Below are positions 16,713-25,716 of a stretch of DNA of 64,000 nucleotides, one piece after another. Every line of letters starts with the position of its first letter. The stretch's first letter is position 1. The position numbers and the translations under genes were made by a program. Location: NCBI GenBank assembly GCA_035279405.1, contig DATEHU010000026.1:1-64000 (forward strand), in the 5' to 3' direction. The notes beneath the pieces were generated by a model. The model was not told where the DNA came from, made no database searches, and worked only from the letters and a program-made list of their open reading frames with translations. The DNA comes from Gammaproteobacteria bacterium. Lineage in GTDB: Bacteria > Pseudomonadota > Gammaproteobacteria > Natronospirales > REEB76.

Positions 16713-18112
16713 GAATAGGCTCCAGCGTCCTCAGGAATGTAGTTCTCGAAGCGCGTGTAGGCACCCAGAAAGGTGGCCTTGACCGTGCCGATGGGGCCAT
16801 TGCGCTGCTTGCCGATGATGATTTCGGCAATGCCCTTGGCGGCGCTTTCTTCCTTGGTGTACACCTCGTCGCGGTAGATGAAGGCGATCAGGTCGGCATC
16901 CTGTTCGATGGAGCCCGATTCCCGCAGGTCCGACATGATGGGGCGCTTGTCCGGGCGCTGGTCCACGCTGCGGTTGAGCTGCGACAGGGCCACCACCGGG
17001 ATACTGAGCTCGCGCGCCAGCGACTTGAGGCTGCGGCAGATTTCCGAGATTTCCGTGGCGCGGTTCTCGCTGGTGCCGGGCACATGCATGAGCTGCAGGT
17101 AATCCACCACCATCATTTGGATGTCGTGCTCGCGCTTGAGGCGGCGTGCGCGTGCGCGCAATTCCGTGGGTGTGAGCGCGCCGCTGTCGTCAATGAACAT
17201 GGGCGCCTTGGACATGAGGGCGATTGCCGAGGTCACGCGCTGCCAGTCGTTCGGGTCGAGCTGTCCGGTGCGCACCTTCTGCTGGTCAATGCGCCCAAGC
17301 GAGGAAATCAGGCGCATGGCCAGTTGCTCGCCGGACATTTCCATGCTGAACACCGCCGTGGGGATGGGTTTCTCCGGACGGCACGAGCAATACTCGGCAA
17401 TATTGATGGCAAACGCGCTTTTCCCCATCGAGGGCCGGCCCGCGATGATCACCAGGTCGCCGGGCTGCAGGCCCGCGGTCATGTTGTCAAACTTGTCCAG
17501 GCCGGTGGCCAGGCCGGTCACCGGATTGTTGGCGTGCATCAGGGTGTCGAGCCGGTCCACGGCCCGGGACAGCAGATCGTTGATCTGCACGAAACTCTGC
17601 TTGAGGCGCCCGCGGCTTTCCGCGATCTCGAACACCTGGCGCTCGGCGAATTCCACCAACTCCTCGGTGCTGCGGCCCTCGGGGCGGTAGGCGGCCTCCG
17701 CGAGTTCGCCGCCGACGCGGATCAACTGCCGGAGCACCGCGCGCTCGTGCACGATGTCGGCGTAGGCGCGCACGTTGGCCGCGGTCGGCGTGTCGCGCGC
17801 CAGCGTCGCGAGATAGGCGAGGCCGCCGGCCGCGTCCAGTTGCTCGCGGCTCTGCAGCCATTCGGACAGCGTCACGGCGTCGAACGGCTGGTCGCTGTTG
17901 CCCAGTTCGCAGATGGCGCGGAATATCAGGCGGTGATCGTGGCGGTAGAAGTCCTCTTCCCGCAGCCGGTCGGCGATGCGCTCCCAGGTCGCATTGTCCA
18001 GCATCAGCCCGCCGAGCACCGCCTGCTCGGCTTCCACCGAATGTGGCGGCACGCGGATGCTTTCCAGCACCGCGTTGGCGTGGGTTTCGAGGGTCTTGAC
18101 GGCTCCCGGCAT
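16709..18112 (-). CDS. dnaB: replicative DNA helicase DnaB
   Basis: 467 residues from the ATG at 18112 (MPGAVKTLETHA); an upstream in-frame start would add 21 residues not seen in the family. The N-terminal domain has VPPHSVEAEQAVLGGLMLDN. The RecA-type ATPase shows Walker A AGRPSMGKSAFAIN, Walker B MMVVDYLQLM, and the arginine-finger region QRNGPIGT near the C-terminus. It unwinds DNA at the replication fork as a hexamer. It sits between rplI and alr, overlapping alr by four bases. Confidence 0.97.
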   Translation of the reverse strand: MPGAVKTLETHANAVLESIRVPPHSVEAEQAVLGGLMLDNATWERIADRLREEDFYRHDHRLIFRAICELGNSDQPFDAVTLSEWLQSREQLDAAGGLAYLATLARDTPTAANVRAYADIVHERAVLRQLIRVGGELAEAAYRPEGRSTEELVEFAERQVFEIAESRGRLKQSFVQINDLLSRAVDRLDTLMHANNPVTGLATGLDKFDNMTAGLQPGDLVIIAGRPSMGKSAFAINIAEYCSCRPEKPIPTAVFSMEMSGEQLAMRLISSLGRIDQQKVRTGQLDPNDWQRVTSAIALMSKAPMFIDDSGALTPTELRARARRLKREHDIQMMVVDYLQLMHVPGTSENRATEISEICRSLKSLARELSIPVVALSQLNRSVDQRPDKRPIMSDLRESGSIEQDADLIAFIYRDEVYTKEESAAKGIAEIIIGKQRNGPIGTVKATFLGAYTRFENYIPEDAGAYS

Positions 18113-18259
18113 GCTGGTTGAATCGGTTTGGCGAGTGTGCGATGAGACTCTAGGCGCAGCCCCGGTGACTTGCAAGCCTTTGTGGTGCGCGCCGCGCCAT
18201 TCCTGAAAAGCGTGCGGCGGCCACAGGCGACGCGCGCAGGCTGACGATTATTTCGGCAG

Positions 18260-18709
18260 TTATTCTTCGGCGACTATCGTGACCGTGATTTGCACGTTCA
18301 CGTCGGTATGCAGGTGCAGCTCCACCTTGTGCTCGCCGGTGACGTGGATCGGGCCCTGCGGCATGCGCACTTCCTTGCGTTCCACGCGGGTACCAGCCGC
18401 GGTCAGCGCCTCGGCGATGTCCACCGTGCCCACCGAGCCGAACAGCTTGCCTTCGCTGCCCACCTTGGCGGTGATGGTGATGGCCTTGCCCGCGAGTTCG
18501 CGTTGCCGCGCCTGCGCCGAGGTCAAAGCATCCGCGGCGTACTTTTCCAGGTCCGCGCGCTGTTTCTCGAATGCGGCGATGTTGGCCGCGGTCGCGGGCT
18601 TGGCCTTGCCGTGCGGAATCAGGAAGTTGCGCCCGTAGCCGGCACGCACCTTGACCTTGTCGCCCAGGTTGCCGAGGTTCTCGACTTTCTGTAGCAGGAT
18701 GACTTCCAT
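18260..18709 (-). CDS. rplI: 50S ribosomal protein L9
   Basis: 149 residues, the usual length. The N-terminal domain is [19 protein letters not shown] with [16 protein letters not shown], which contacts 23S rRNA. A long connecting helix ([20 protein letters not shown]) leads to the C-terminal domain ending in [10 protein letters not shown]. It lies ten bases after rpsR in the S6-S18-L9 operon. Confidence 0.97.
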   Translation of the reverse strand: MEVILLQKVENLGNLGDKVKVRAGYGRNFLIPHGKAKPATAANIAAFEKQRADLEKYAADALTSAQARQRELAGKAITITAKVGSEGKLFGSVGTVDIAEALTAAGTRVERKEVRMPQGPIHVTGEHKVELHLHTDVNVQITVTIVAEE

Positions 18710-18719
18710 GGTGGCGCGC

Positions 18720-18944
18720 TCAGTGCTGGTCGGTGTAGGGCAGGAGCGCCAGGAAACGCGCGCGCTTCACGGCGAGCGCCAGCTGACGCTGATAGAAGGC
18801 ACTCGTGCCGGTGATGCGGCTCGGCACGATCTTGCCGGTCTCGCTCACGTAAGCCTTGAGCATGCCGAGATCCTTGTAGTCAATCTCTTCGATGCCCTCG
18901 GCGGTGAAGCGGCAGTATTTGCGCTTGCGGAAAAAACGTGACAT
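18720..18944 (-). CDS. rpsR: 30S ribosomal protein S18
   Basis: 74 residues with the S18 signature [17 protein letters not shown], then [20 protein letters not shown] and [16 protein letters not shown]18 forms a heterodimer with S6 on the 30S platform. The gene lies between rpsF and rplI in the conserved order. Only one early cysteine (KYC) is present, so it is the zinc-independent form. Confidence 0.97.
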   Translation of the reverse strand: MSRFFRKRKYCRFTAEGIEEIDYKDLGMLKAYVSETGKIVPSRITGTSAFYQRQLALAVKRARFLALLPYTDQH

Positions 18945-18971
18945 GGGTGGTCCTCGAATCGGTTGGGATAA

Positions 18972-19406
18972 TCAGGCGCTGGCCGCGCTCGGCGGCTCGT
19001 CGCTTTCGGCTGCGTCATCGTCCGCAGCGTCGGTCTCGCGCTCGCTGTCATCGCTGTCAAAGCGTTCGGCGCGCTCCTCTTTCTCTTCCTTCGGCTTAAT
19101 GAGCGGTGAAGGCTCGGTGGCCGCGCTGTCGCGCCGCATCACCAGGTGGCGCAGCACCGCGTCGTTGAAGCGGAACATGCCCACCAGCTCGTTGAGCGTG
19201 GCCTGGTCGCACTCGATGTTCATGAGCGCGTAATGGGCCTTGTGGACCTTGGCAATGGGGTAGGCAAGCTGGCGGCGGCCCCAGTCCTCGAGGCGGTGCA
19301 TTTTGCCGCCGGCGGACTCGATCATCGAGCGGTAACGCTCGAGCATCGCGGGCACTTGTTCACTCTGGTCAGGGTGGACCAGAAACACGACTTCGTAGTG
19401 TCTCAA
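18972..19406 (-). CDS. rpsF: 30S ribosomal protein S6
   Basis: 144 residues when started at the TTG at 19406, chosen because AAGGAG lies six bases upstream and [14 protein letters not shown] then begins the protein as in the family. An in-frame ATG further upstream would add 16 unrelated residues. The core includes [14 protein letters not shown] and [12 protein letters not shown] long acidic C-terminal tail ([18 protein letters not shown] and onward) extends the usual glutamate tail. First gene of the rpsF-rpsR-rplI-dnaB-alr operon. Confidence 0.94.
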   Translation of the reverse strand: MRHYEVVFLVHPDQSEQVPAMLERYRSMIESAGGKMHRLEDWGRRQLAYPIAKVHKAHYALMNIECDQATLNELVGMFRFNDAVLRHLVMRRDSAATEPSPLIKPKEEKEERAERFDSDDSERETDAADDDAAESDEPPSAASA

Positions 19407-19430
19407 GCAAGGCTCCTTGTGGACTGACCG

Positions 19431-19452
19431 GCTCCCCGTCATGCGGTGGAGC
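19431..19452 (-). promoter_or_regulatory. candidate S6:S18-binding leader hairpin upstream of rpsF
   Basis: In the rpsF leader the minus strand reads GCTCC, then ACCGCATGACGG, then GGAGC. This gives a stem with a CCG trinucleotide exposed at an internal loop. Leaders of rpsF operons in many bacteria carry a hairpin with an exposed CCG that mimics the rRNA site bound by the S6:S18 dimer and represses the operon. A second, stronger hairpin (CTTCCGG/CCGGAAG) lies just upstream at about 19458-19477. The match is by eye only. Confidence 0.35.
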
Positions 19453-19484
19453 AAGGGCTTCCGGCGCGAACCGGAAGGCCGCGA

Positions 19485-19513
19485 ACTATACAGAAATGCG
19501 CTTCGGCTTGCAA
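19485..19513 (-). promoter_or_regulatory. sigma-70 promoter of the rpsF operon
   Basis: On the minus strand TTGCAA (19513-19508) is followed after exactly 17 bases by TATAGT (19490-19485). Both boxes are near consensus. Transcription would begin around 19478, giving a leader of about 70 bases before rpsF, long enough for the hairpins noted there. Confidence 0.7.
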
Positions 19514-19744
19514 TTCAGGGGCTTACGCGGGCAATCGCGGTCATGCCGGCCCTGAGCCCTTCGACAAACTCAAGCCAGGTTAGTCGCAGGGGGCTGCTCC
19601 TACGTTGACGGCGCCTTCCGTATGAGCGGGCCACGCCCGCGACAAGCTTCGTCTTGCCGTGATCCGCGCATACCGCATTTGCGGGGCTTTCGCGCCGGGC
19701 TGCCGCCCGTTATAGTCTGGCGCCAATCACGGGGTGGGGGTTCC
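19514..19744. other. intergenic region between the rpsF promoter and the TolB-like/TPR gene
   Basis: About 230 bases. It contains a half-copy of a dispersed repeat (CTGAGCCCTTCGACAAACTCA, near 19551). An open frame from 19622 runs into the next gene but looks unlike protein before the ATG at 19745. No further gene is supported. Confidence 0.4.
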
Positions 19745-21844
19745 ATGGCCGAAGAATCTGCCAACTTCCTGGCGCGACTCAAGCAGCACCACATGTACGG
19801 TGTGGTAGTCGCTTACGCGGTGGTGGTCGGCTTCCTGATTCAACTGGTCAGTCGCGCGTTTCCATACTTTGGCTGGACCGGTGCCGTGCCAACGGTCATC
19901 GTCGTGCTGCTCCTGGGGTTTCCGGTGGTCGTGGTTCTGGCCTGGCTGCTGATCGAGCCCAAGGGCGCGGCCAAACCGGACACCTGGCAGCGGCGGCACT
20001 GGAAGCTGAGCGCGCTGACCACGGCTGTGGTGATCGTGCTGGTGGTGATCTCCGGTTTTTACGCCCTGCAATTCTCGCGCCAGCATGCCTCGATGCTTGA
20101 GGGCTCCGCGCCATCCCAATCCCAGGCGCTTGCGGCTGTGCCGGCAAAATCCATTGCGGTCCTGCCCTTCGAAAATCTCAGCGCTGAAAAGGAAAATGAA
20201 TATTTCGTGGCCGGCATGCAGGATCTGATTCTCACCAAGCTGGCGGACGTCGGCGATCTCAAGGTAATTTCGCGCACCTCGACGATGCAGTACGGCAGCC
20301 ATCCTGGAAATCTCACGCAGATTGGTGAGCAACTGGGCGTCGCCACTATCCTCGAAGGCAGCGTACAAAAAGCTGGGGATCAGGTACTGATCAACGTGCA
20401 GTTGATTGACGCGCAGACCGACAACCACATCTGGGCGCAGAGCTACCAGCGCACGCTCGACAACGTGTTCGGCGTCGAGGGCGACGTGGCCGAGCAGATC
20501 GCCACGGCTTTGCAGGCCAAACTTTCGCCCGCACAATCCGCAGCGCTGGCCGCGGTGCCCACCCAGAACCGTGCGGCCTACGACCTGTTCCTGCGCGCCG
20601 AGTATCAGGCCAACAAGGGCCTTGTCAATTACGATACGGCCAGCTGGAAGGCTGCAATTCCGCTCTACCGGCAGGCGGTCGAACAGGATCCCAACTTCGC
20701 ACTTGCCTGGGCGCGGCTTTCCTACAATGAAAGCGAGCTTGCCTGGTTCGGTGGTGGTGGCGAAGACGTGCAACGACTCAACCAGCAAGCGCGCGCCGAT
20801 GCCGAGCGTGCATTGCAATTGCAACCCGATCTCGCGGCAGTGCATCTCGCCATTGGTTACAACGAATACTGGGGCCGCGGTGATTATGCTGCTGCGTTGC
20901 AAGCATTCGGGGTCGCGCTCAAGCTCAAGCCCAACGATGCCGATGCCCTGGCCGCGCAGGGCTTTGTGCAGCGCCGTCAAGGCCAATTCGATGCCGCAAT
21001 CGCCTTGTTCCAGCGAGCTTTGACGCTCGATCCGCGCAATTCTGCGTTGGCCTTCGAACTGGGCCTGACCAACATGGAGGTGAGCCGATTTGCGGATGCC
21101 GAGAATGCTTTCCAACGCGCACTGGCGCTTGATCCTGATAATCTCAATGCCAAGGTCAATTATTCCCTGACTGTCCTGCTTAGCACCGGCGACGTTCCGC
21201 GTGCGCTGGCCCTGGCGCAAGGTGATGTTCCGCAGTTGCAACTTCAACGCGTAAGCTTATTGCCTTATCAACACAAATACCGCGAAGCGTTGGCGCTGCT
21301 CGACAGCATACCGGATACACCCGACAATTTTTCGATTGGCAGTGGCGGCTTCAAGCCGATGCAACAAGCCAACTTGTACTGGTTGATGGGGGACATGGCG
21401 CATGCACGACCGCTGTATGCAAAGGCATTAGCGTTGCTGCGCGCAAAGCTGAAAATGGCGCAGGGGATCAATTCGGCATTTGTGTGGCTGCAACTTGCCA
21501 ACGCCCAGATTGGGCTGGGCCAGGCAGAGGCAGGGCTGGACTCCATTGCCAAGTCGCTGTCCGTTGTCAGCAGCGTTCACGATCAGGTTTACGGGCCGAT
21601 AACGATGTTGTCGGACGCCCAACTGTATGCCCAGGCGCGCCGTCCGGATCTCGCGGTGCCATTGCTTGCCAAGGCACTCACCATACCTGGTATCGGCTCT
21701 GGCTACTCGCCGCTGATGCTGTGGCTTGATCCACTCTGGGATCCAATCCGTCACGACCCGGGTTTTCAGGCACTGCTCACGAAATATGCGAAATATAAAC
21801 CCGCGGTCGCCTACGACGCCGAGCCCGCCGCCTCTGGTTTGTAG
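19745..21844 (+). CDS. membrane-anchored TolB-like/TPR protein
   Basis: 699 residues from the ATG at 19745, after a G-rich ribosome site (GGGGTGGGGG). Three N-terminal hydrophobic segments (about 18-36, 48-70 and 88-110) anchor it in the inner membrane. A TolB-like module follows (about 135-270; SIAVLPFENLSAEKENEYF, ATILEGSVQKAGDQV, DNHIWAQSYQR), then TPR repeats with AIALFQRALTLDPRNSALAF and AENAFQRALALDPDNLNA. It resembles CadC/adenylate-cyclase-type accessory proteins but lacks the DNA-binding or cyclase domain. The TolB-like block is clearly related to that in the three TIR proteins. Function unknown. Confidence 0.8.
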   Translation: MAEESANFLARLKQHHMYGVVVAYAVVVGFLIQLVSRAFPYFGWTGAVPTVIVVLLLGFPVVVVLAWLLIEPKGAAKPDTWQRRHWKLSALTTAVVIVLVVISGFYALQFSRQHASMLEGSAPSQSQALAAVPAKSIAVLPFENLSAEKENEYFVAGMQDLILTKLADVGDLKVISRTSTMQYGSHPGNLTQIGEQLGVATILEGSVQKAGDQVLINVQLIDAQTDNHIWAQSYQRTLDNVFGVEGDVAEQIATALQAKLSPAQSAALAAVPTQNRAAYDLFLRAEYQANKGLVNYDTASWKAAIPLYRQAVEQDPNFALAWARLSYNESELAWFGGGGEDVQRLNQQARADAERALQLQPDLAAVHLAIGYNEYWGRGDYAAALQAFGVALKLKPNDADALAAQGFVQRRQGQFDAAIALFQRALTLDPRNSALAFELGLTNMEVSRFADAENAFQRALALDPDNLNAKVNYSLTVLLSTGDVPRALALAQGDVPQLQLQRVSLLPYQHKYREALALLDSIPDTPDNFSIGSGGFKPMQQANLYWLMGDMAHARPLYAKALALLRAKLKMAQGINSAFVWLQLANAQIGLGQAEAGLDSIAKSLSVVSSVHDQVYGPITMLSDAQLYAQARRPDLAVPLLAKALTIPGIGSGYSPLMLWLDPLWDPIRHDPGFQALLTKYAKYKPAVAYDAEPAASGL

Positions 21845-21897
21845 GAGCGCCTTGCAGGTGCGATGTTTTTAGTTGCGGCAAAATGCCGCTCCTACCA
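21841..21897. repeat. REP-type palindrome pair
   Basis: GTAGGAGCGCCTTGCAGGTG on the left and GCCGCTCCTACCAC on the right form outward inverted ends, with an internal GCGGCAAAATGCCGC hairpin. The first bases overlap the stop codon of the TolB-like/TPR gene. The same GTAGGAGCG or GTGGGAGCG core recurs near 34429, 38281 and 52985. Confidence 0.65.
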
Positions 21898-21941
21898 CGG
21901 GACGATCATTTGAACCGCGGCAGAGTGCCGCCCAAACAATT

Positions 21942-23225
21942 CTATTTCTTGTCGGGCACGGTAACAGGAGCGGCCGGCTGGATGCGCACGGTTTTTACCG
22001 CGCTACCGGTGGTTTGCACGATTTCCATCGGGTAGTCGGCGATTTTGAGACTGGTGCCGGGCTGCGGGATGGATTCCAGGTATTCCAGGATCAGTCCGTT
22101 CAGGGTCTTGGGTCCGCTGGTGGGCAGTTTCCAATTCATGGTGCGATTCAGCGCGCGTACGTGGACACTGGCATCCACCAGGTAGCTGCCGTCGGCTTCC
22201 TTGTATATGTCCTTGTGCTGGGCGGCAGGGTCGGAAGTGAACTCGCCCACGACTTCCTCGAGGATGTCCTCGAGCGTCACCAGCCCCTGGATGTCGCCGT
22301 ATTCGTCCACCACCAGGCCGATACGGCGCTTGGCGGCCTGGAAATTCATCAGTTGCCGCTGCAGTGAGGTACCTTCGGGGATGAAATAAGGCTCGCGCAC
22401 GATAGCGCGCAGCATATTGCGCGTGGGCTTGCCGCGCGCCACGAGGTGCAGAAACTCGCGCGCGTGTGCGAATCCGAGGATATCGTCAATGCTGCCTTCG
22501 TACACCGGCAGGCGGGTGTGCTGGCTGGTGCGCAGCTGGTCCATGATTTGATTCCAGTTGGCCTTGATGTCAATGCCGTCGATTTCGCCGCGCGGCACCA
22601 TGATGTCCTCAACCGTGATTTTTTCCAGATCCAGGATGCCGAGCAGCATTTTCTGGTGGCGCTTGGGGATCAGGCCGCCAGCTTCCATGACCACTGAGCG
22701 CAATTCCTCGCGGCTGATCGCGGGTGTGGTAGCCGTGTTGCTGCGCACGCCGAACAGCCACAGGATGGAATTCGCCAGCAGGTTCACCGGCCAGACTACC
22801 GGATAATAAAAAATCTTCAGCAGCGGTGTGAATACGAAGGCCGCGGGAAACGCCGTGCGCTCTGGATTCAGTGCCGCCAGCGTCTTGGGTGCCACTTCGC
22901 CGAAGATCAGCAGCAACAGCGCGATCAGGATGGTCGCCACCAGCACCGCGCTGTCGCCGCCGATGCGCAGGGCGATGAGCGTGGCCACGGCCGTGGCGAA
23001 GGCGTTGATGAGCGTGTTGCCGAGCAGCACGATGCCGATGACGCGTTCGGGGCGTTGCATCAAGCGGTCGGCAAGTACTGCACCGCGATGGCCGGCGCGC
23101 GCCAGGTGCCGCAGGCGATAATGGTTGAGCGAGTACAGGCCGGTCTCGGAGCCGGAGAAAAACGACGATAGGATGATGAGGACAACGAGCGCGACGATGA
23201 GCGCCCACAGTGGGATGTTGTTCAA
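21942..23225 (-). CDS. corB: CNNM/CorB-type membrane protein with CBS pair and CorC_HlyC domain
   Basis: 427 residues from a TTG start. Four hydrophobic segments form the CNNM (DUF21) domain (LIVALVVLIILSSFFSGSETG; GIVLLGNTLINAFATAVATL; ILIALLLLIFGEVAPKTLAA). Then come a CBS pair (VEDIMVPRGEIDGI, GLVTLEDILEEVVGEF) and a C-terminal CorC_HlyC domain. Family members act in Mg2+/Co2+ transport or resistance. It lies 13 bases after ypjD; ffh, ypjD and this gene occur together in E. coli (as yfjD), supporting the assignment. Confidence 0.9.
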   Translation of the reverse strand: MNNIPLWALIVALVVLIILSSFFSGSETGLYSLNHYRLRHLARAGHRGAVLADRLMQRPERVIGIVLLGNTLINAFATAVATLIALRIGGDSAVLVATILIALLLLIFGEVAPKTLAALNPERTAFPAAFVFTPLLKIFYYPVVWPVNLLANSILWLFGVRSNTATTPAISREELRSVVMEAGGLIPKRHQKMLLGILDLEKITVEDIMVPRGEIDGIDIKANWNQIMDQLRTSQHTRLPVYEGSIDDILGFAHAREFLHLVARGKPTRNMLRAIVREPYFIPEGTSLQRQLMNFQAAKRRIGLVVDEYGDIQGLVTLEDILEEVVGEFTSDPAAQHKDIYKEADGSYLVDASVHVRALNRTMNWKLPTSGPKTLNGLILEYLESIPQPGTSLKIADYPMEIVQTTGSAVKTVRIQPAAPVTVPDKK

Positions 23226-23238
23226 CGGGCCGCGGGCC

Positions 23239-24069
23239 TCATGCGTTCAGGTTCCAGTGCCGGCCGAGAATCAGTTCCAATATGAGTTTGTCGCCAAAGT
23301 AGGCCAGCGCCAGCACCACGAAACCGCCGAGCGTCCAGCGGATCGCAGTGCGTCCGCGCCAGCCGAACTGCCAGCGGCCCCACAGCAACACCGCGAACAC
23401 CACCCAGGCGATGCCGGACAGCACGGTCTTGTGCGTGAGGTGTTGTGCCAGCAGATTGTGCACGAACAAAAGGCCGAAAATCAGCGCTACCGTCAGCAGC
23501 ACGAAGCCCGCGGCGATCAACTGGAACAGAAAGCGTTCCATGAGCTGCAGCGAGGGCAGTGTGCTCCACGCTCCATCCGTGGCACGCTGCCGCAGACGGT
23601 GTTCCTGCACGGCGAGCACCAGCGCCTGCACGGCGGCTACCGCCAGCAGGCTGTAGGCGATCAGCGACAGCACGATGTGCGCGTCCAGCGGCCAATCGCC
23701 GGTGATCACCATGAGCCGGTCGCTGGGGAACAGTTCGGCCAGCAGCACACTCACGCCGGCCAGCGGAAACAGCACGATGCCCAGCTTGTCGAAATGCGGT
23801 TTGAAGAGCGTGGCGAATCCAATCAGTGCCACCAGCCAGCCGACCAAGGCGGCGGCGTTGAAGAACCCGAGGTCCATGCCGTGCGGCAGGAAGATCGCGG
23901 CGTAAACCAGGATGGCGTGCAACAGCACCGCGGCCGCGATGGCGCTGACCACGAATCCCTTGCGCTCGCGCACGAACATGGGCCCGCGGCCGAAAAACCC
24001 GGCCAGCAGCGCGAGCGCCGCGAGGCAGTACAGCACGAGATCCAGGACGGCCGCGCCGGTAAAAAGCAT
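23239..24069 (-). CDS. ypjD: YpjD-like cytochrome c assembly (CcsA/ResC family) membrane protein
   Basis: 276 residues from the ATG at 24069; an open frame extends 83 codons upstream but lacks membrane-protein character. About eight hydrophobic segments are visible, with conserved blocks HIVLSLIAYSLLAVAAVQAL, RFLFQLIAAGFVLLTVALI, and HKTVLSGIAWVVFAVLLWGR. The histidines at the membrane faces are those expected of the heme-handling CcsA fold. Its actual role in gammaproteobacteria is poorly defined. Divergent from ffh and cotranscribed with corB. Confidence 0.88.
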   Translation of the reverse strand: MLFTGAAVLDLVLYCLAALALLAGFFGRGPMFVRERKGFVVSAIAAAVLLHAILVYAAIFLPHGMDLGFFNAAALVGWLVALIGFATLFKPHFDKLGIVLFPLAGVSVLLAELFPSDRLMVITGDWPLDAHIVLSLIAYSLLAVAAVQALVLAVQEHRLRQRATDGAWSTLPSLQLMERFLFQLIAAGFVLLTVALIFGLLFVHNLLAQHLTHKTVLSGIAWVVFAVLLWGRWQFGWRGRTAIRWTLGGFVVLALAYFGDKLILELILGRHWNLNA

Positions 24070-24138
24070 ACACCCCACCGCAATTAAATAACTCTTACCA
24101 CTGCCTGCGACCTGCGCAGGCCCAGCCCGATGGGGTTT

Positions 24139-24170
24139 CCAAAGGGGAGCTGTGGAACGCTCCCCTTTGG
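24139..24170. repeat. perfect 12-base inverted repeat in the ypjD-ffh gap
   Basis: CCAAAGGGGAGC, an 8-base loop, then GCTCCCCTTTGG. No T-run follows on either strand, so it is not a standard terminator. It lies between divergent genes, where a terminator is not expected. Related CCCCTTTTGC/AAAGGGG palindromes occur near 49300. Confidence 0.55.
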
Positions 24171-24214
24171 TAGCCAGCGCGAATTCACTTCGCGCGCCGC
24201 GAAACCAATCAGGG

Positions 24215-24245
24215 AAATACCCCGCCAATACACCGCGGGGTATTT
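24215..24245. repeat. perfect 11-base inverted repeat upstream of ffh
   Basis: AAATACCCCGC, a 9-base loop, then GCGGGGTATTT, followed by TATTC. It is about 85 bases before ffh and could be a regulatory hairpin or operator, or simply another dispersed palindrome. Confidence 0.5.
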
Positions 24246-24329
24246 TATTCATCATCGCATAGCCCGGTGGCCGGCGTGAAGGCGTGCCGCTCGCGGCTAT
24301 AATGCCGTGAGTTTTCATGCGGCTTTGCC

Positions 24330-25676
24330 ATGTTTGAAACTCTCAGCGCGCGACTCACGCGCACCCTCGAGCGGCTGCGCGGCAGCGGCCGGCTCACCGA
24401 AGACAACACCCGCGAGGCGTTGCGCGCAGTGCGCATGGCGCTGCTCGAAGCGGACGTGGCGCTGCCGGTAGTCAAGGTTTTCACCGAGCAGGTGCGCGCA
24501 CGCGCACTCGGCGCCGAGGTCCTGAACAGCCTCACGCCCGGCCAGGCGTTCATCAAGATCGTGCACGACGAGCTGGTCGCAGTCATGGGCAGCGATGCCG
24601 GGCTCGACCTCAAGGCCCAGCCGCCCGCCGTGATTTTGCTCGCCGGCCTGCAGGGCGCGGGCAAAACCACGAGTGCCGCGAAACTGGCGCGCCATCTGCA
24701 GGAGCGCCTGCACAAGAAGACCGCGCTGGTGAGCGCCGATGTGTATCGCCCGGCGGCACGCGAGCAATTGCACAAGCTTGCGGCGGAAGTGGGCGCAACT
24801 TATTTAATACCATCTGCCGAAGATCCGGTCGGCATCGCAAAAACCGCCGTTGAGGAAGCGCGCAAGCAGTTATGCGACGTATTGATCGTGGACACGGCCG
24901 GCCGGCTGCATGTGGACACAGAGATGATGGCAGAGGCGCAACGCATCCATGCGGCGCTCGCGCCGGTGGAAACGCTGTTCGTGGTGGATGCCATGGCCGG
25001 ACAGGATGCCGCGAACGCGGCCGCCGCGTTCGGCAAAGCCTTGCCCTTGACCGGCATCGTGCTCACCAAGGCGGATGGCGATGCGCGCGGCGGCGCAGCG
25101 CTCTCGGTGCGCCACATCACCGGCGCGCCCATCAAGTTCCTGGGTGTGGGCGAGAAAACCGACGCGCTCGAGGCCTTTCACGCGCAACGCCTGGTCGCGC
25201 GCATTCTCGGCATGGGCGATGTGGTGTCGCTGGTCGAGGAAGCCCAGCGCGGCGTGGACCAGGACAAGGCCGCGCAGCTTGCCGACAAGCTCAAAAAGGG
25301 CAAGGGGTTTGACCTTGAGGATTTCCGCGATCAGCTGCAGCAGGTGCAGAATCTCGGCGGGCTCGGTGCGCTGCTCGACAAACTGCCTGGAGGCGGGCGA
25401 ATTCCCGACCAGGCCAAGTCGCAATTTGGTGAACGCGAGCTGCGTCACCAGATTGCCATCATCAACTCCATGACCAAGCGCGAGCGTCGCCGCCCGGAGA
25501 TCATCAATGGCTCGCGCCGCCGGCGCATTGCCGCCGGCTCCGGCACCCAGGTGCAGGAGGTCAACCGCCTGCTGAAACAGCACGAGCAGCTGGGCCGGGT
25601 GATGAAGCAGATGGCGGGTGGTGGGATGGCGAAGCTGCTGCGCGGATTCAAGGGTCAGTTGCCGCCGCGATTCTGA
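24330..25676 (+). CDS. ffh: signal recognition particle protein Ffh (SRP54)
   Basis: 448 residues. The N domain opens MFETLSARLTRTLERLRG with ALLEADVALPVV. The GTPase G domain has G1 GLQGAGKTTSAAKLA, VDTAGRLHVD and LTKADGDARGG. The methionine-containing M domain near the C-terminus has GRIPDQAKSQFGERELR and a KQMAGGGMAK tail. Ffh binds 4.5S RNA and brings nascent membrane proteins to FtsY. It is followed by uppP rather than directly by rpsP, which here starts 1.6 kb further on. Confidence 0.97.
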   Translation: MFETLSARLTRTLERLRGSGRLTEDNTREALRAVRMALLEADVALPVVKVFTEQVRARALGAEVLNSLTPGQAFIKIVHDELVAVMGSDAGLDLKAQPPAVILLAGLQGAGKTTSAAKLARHLQERLHKKTALVSADVYRPAAREQLHKLAAEVGATYLIPSAEDPVGIAKTAVEEARKQLCDVLIVDTAGRLHVDTEMMAEAQRIHAALAPVETLFVVDAMAGQDAANAAAAFGKALPLTGIVLTKADGDARGGAALSVRHITGAPIKFLGVGEKTDALEAFHAQRLVARILGMGDVVSLVEEAQRGVDQDKAAQLADKLKKGKGFDLEDFRDQLQQVQNLGGLGALLDKLPGGGRIPDQAKSQFGERELRHQIAIINSMTKRERRRPEIINGSRRRRIAAGSGTQVQEVNRLLKQHEQLGRVMKQMAGGGMAKLLRGFKGQLPPRF

Positions 25677-25716
25677 TTCCCTTCACCGACAACGTTTCGG
25701 CCTGGAGCCGGTAATC

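Noticed and set aside
24215-24245. AAATACCCCGC/GCGGGGTATTT hairpin as a terminator
   Set aside because: It lies between divergent genes and is followed by only a short T-rich stretch, so a terminator is not expected here.
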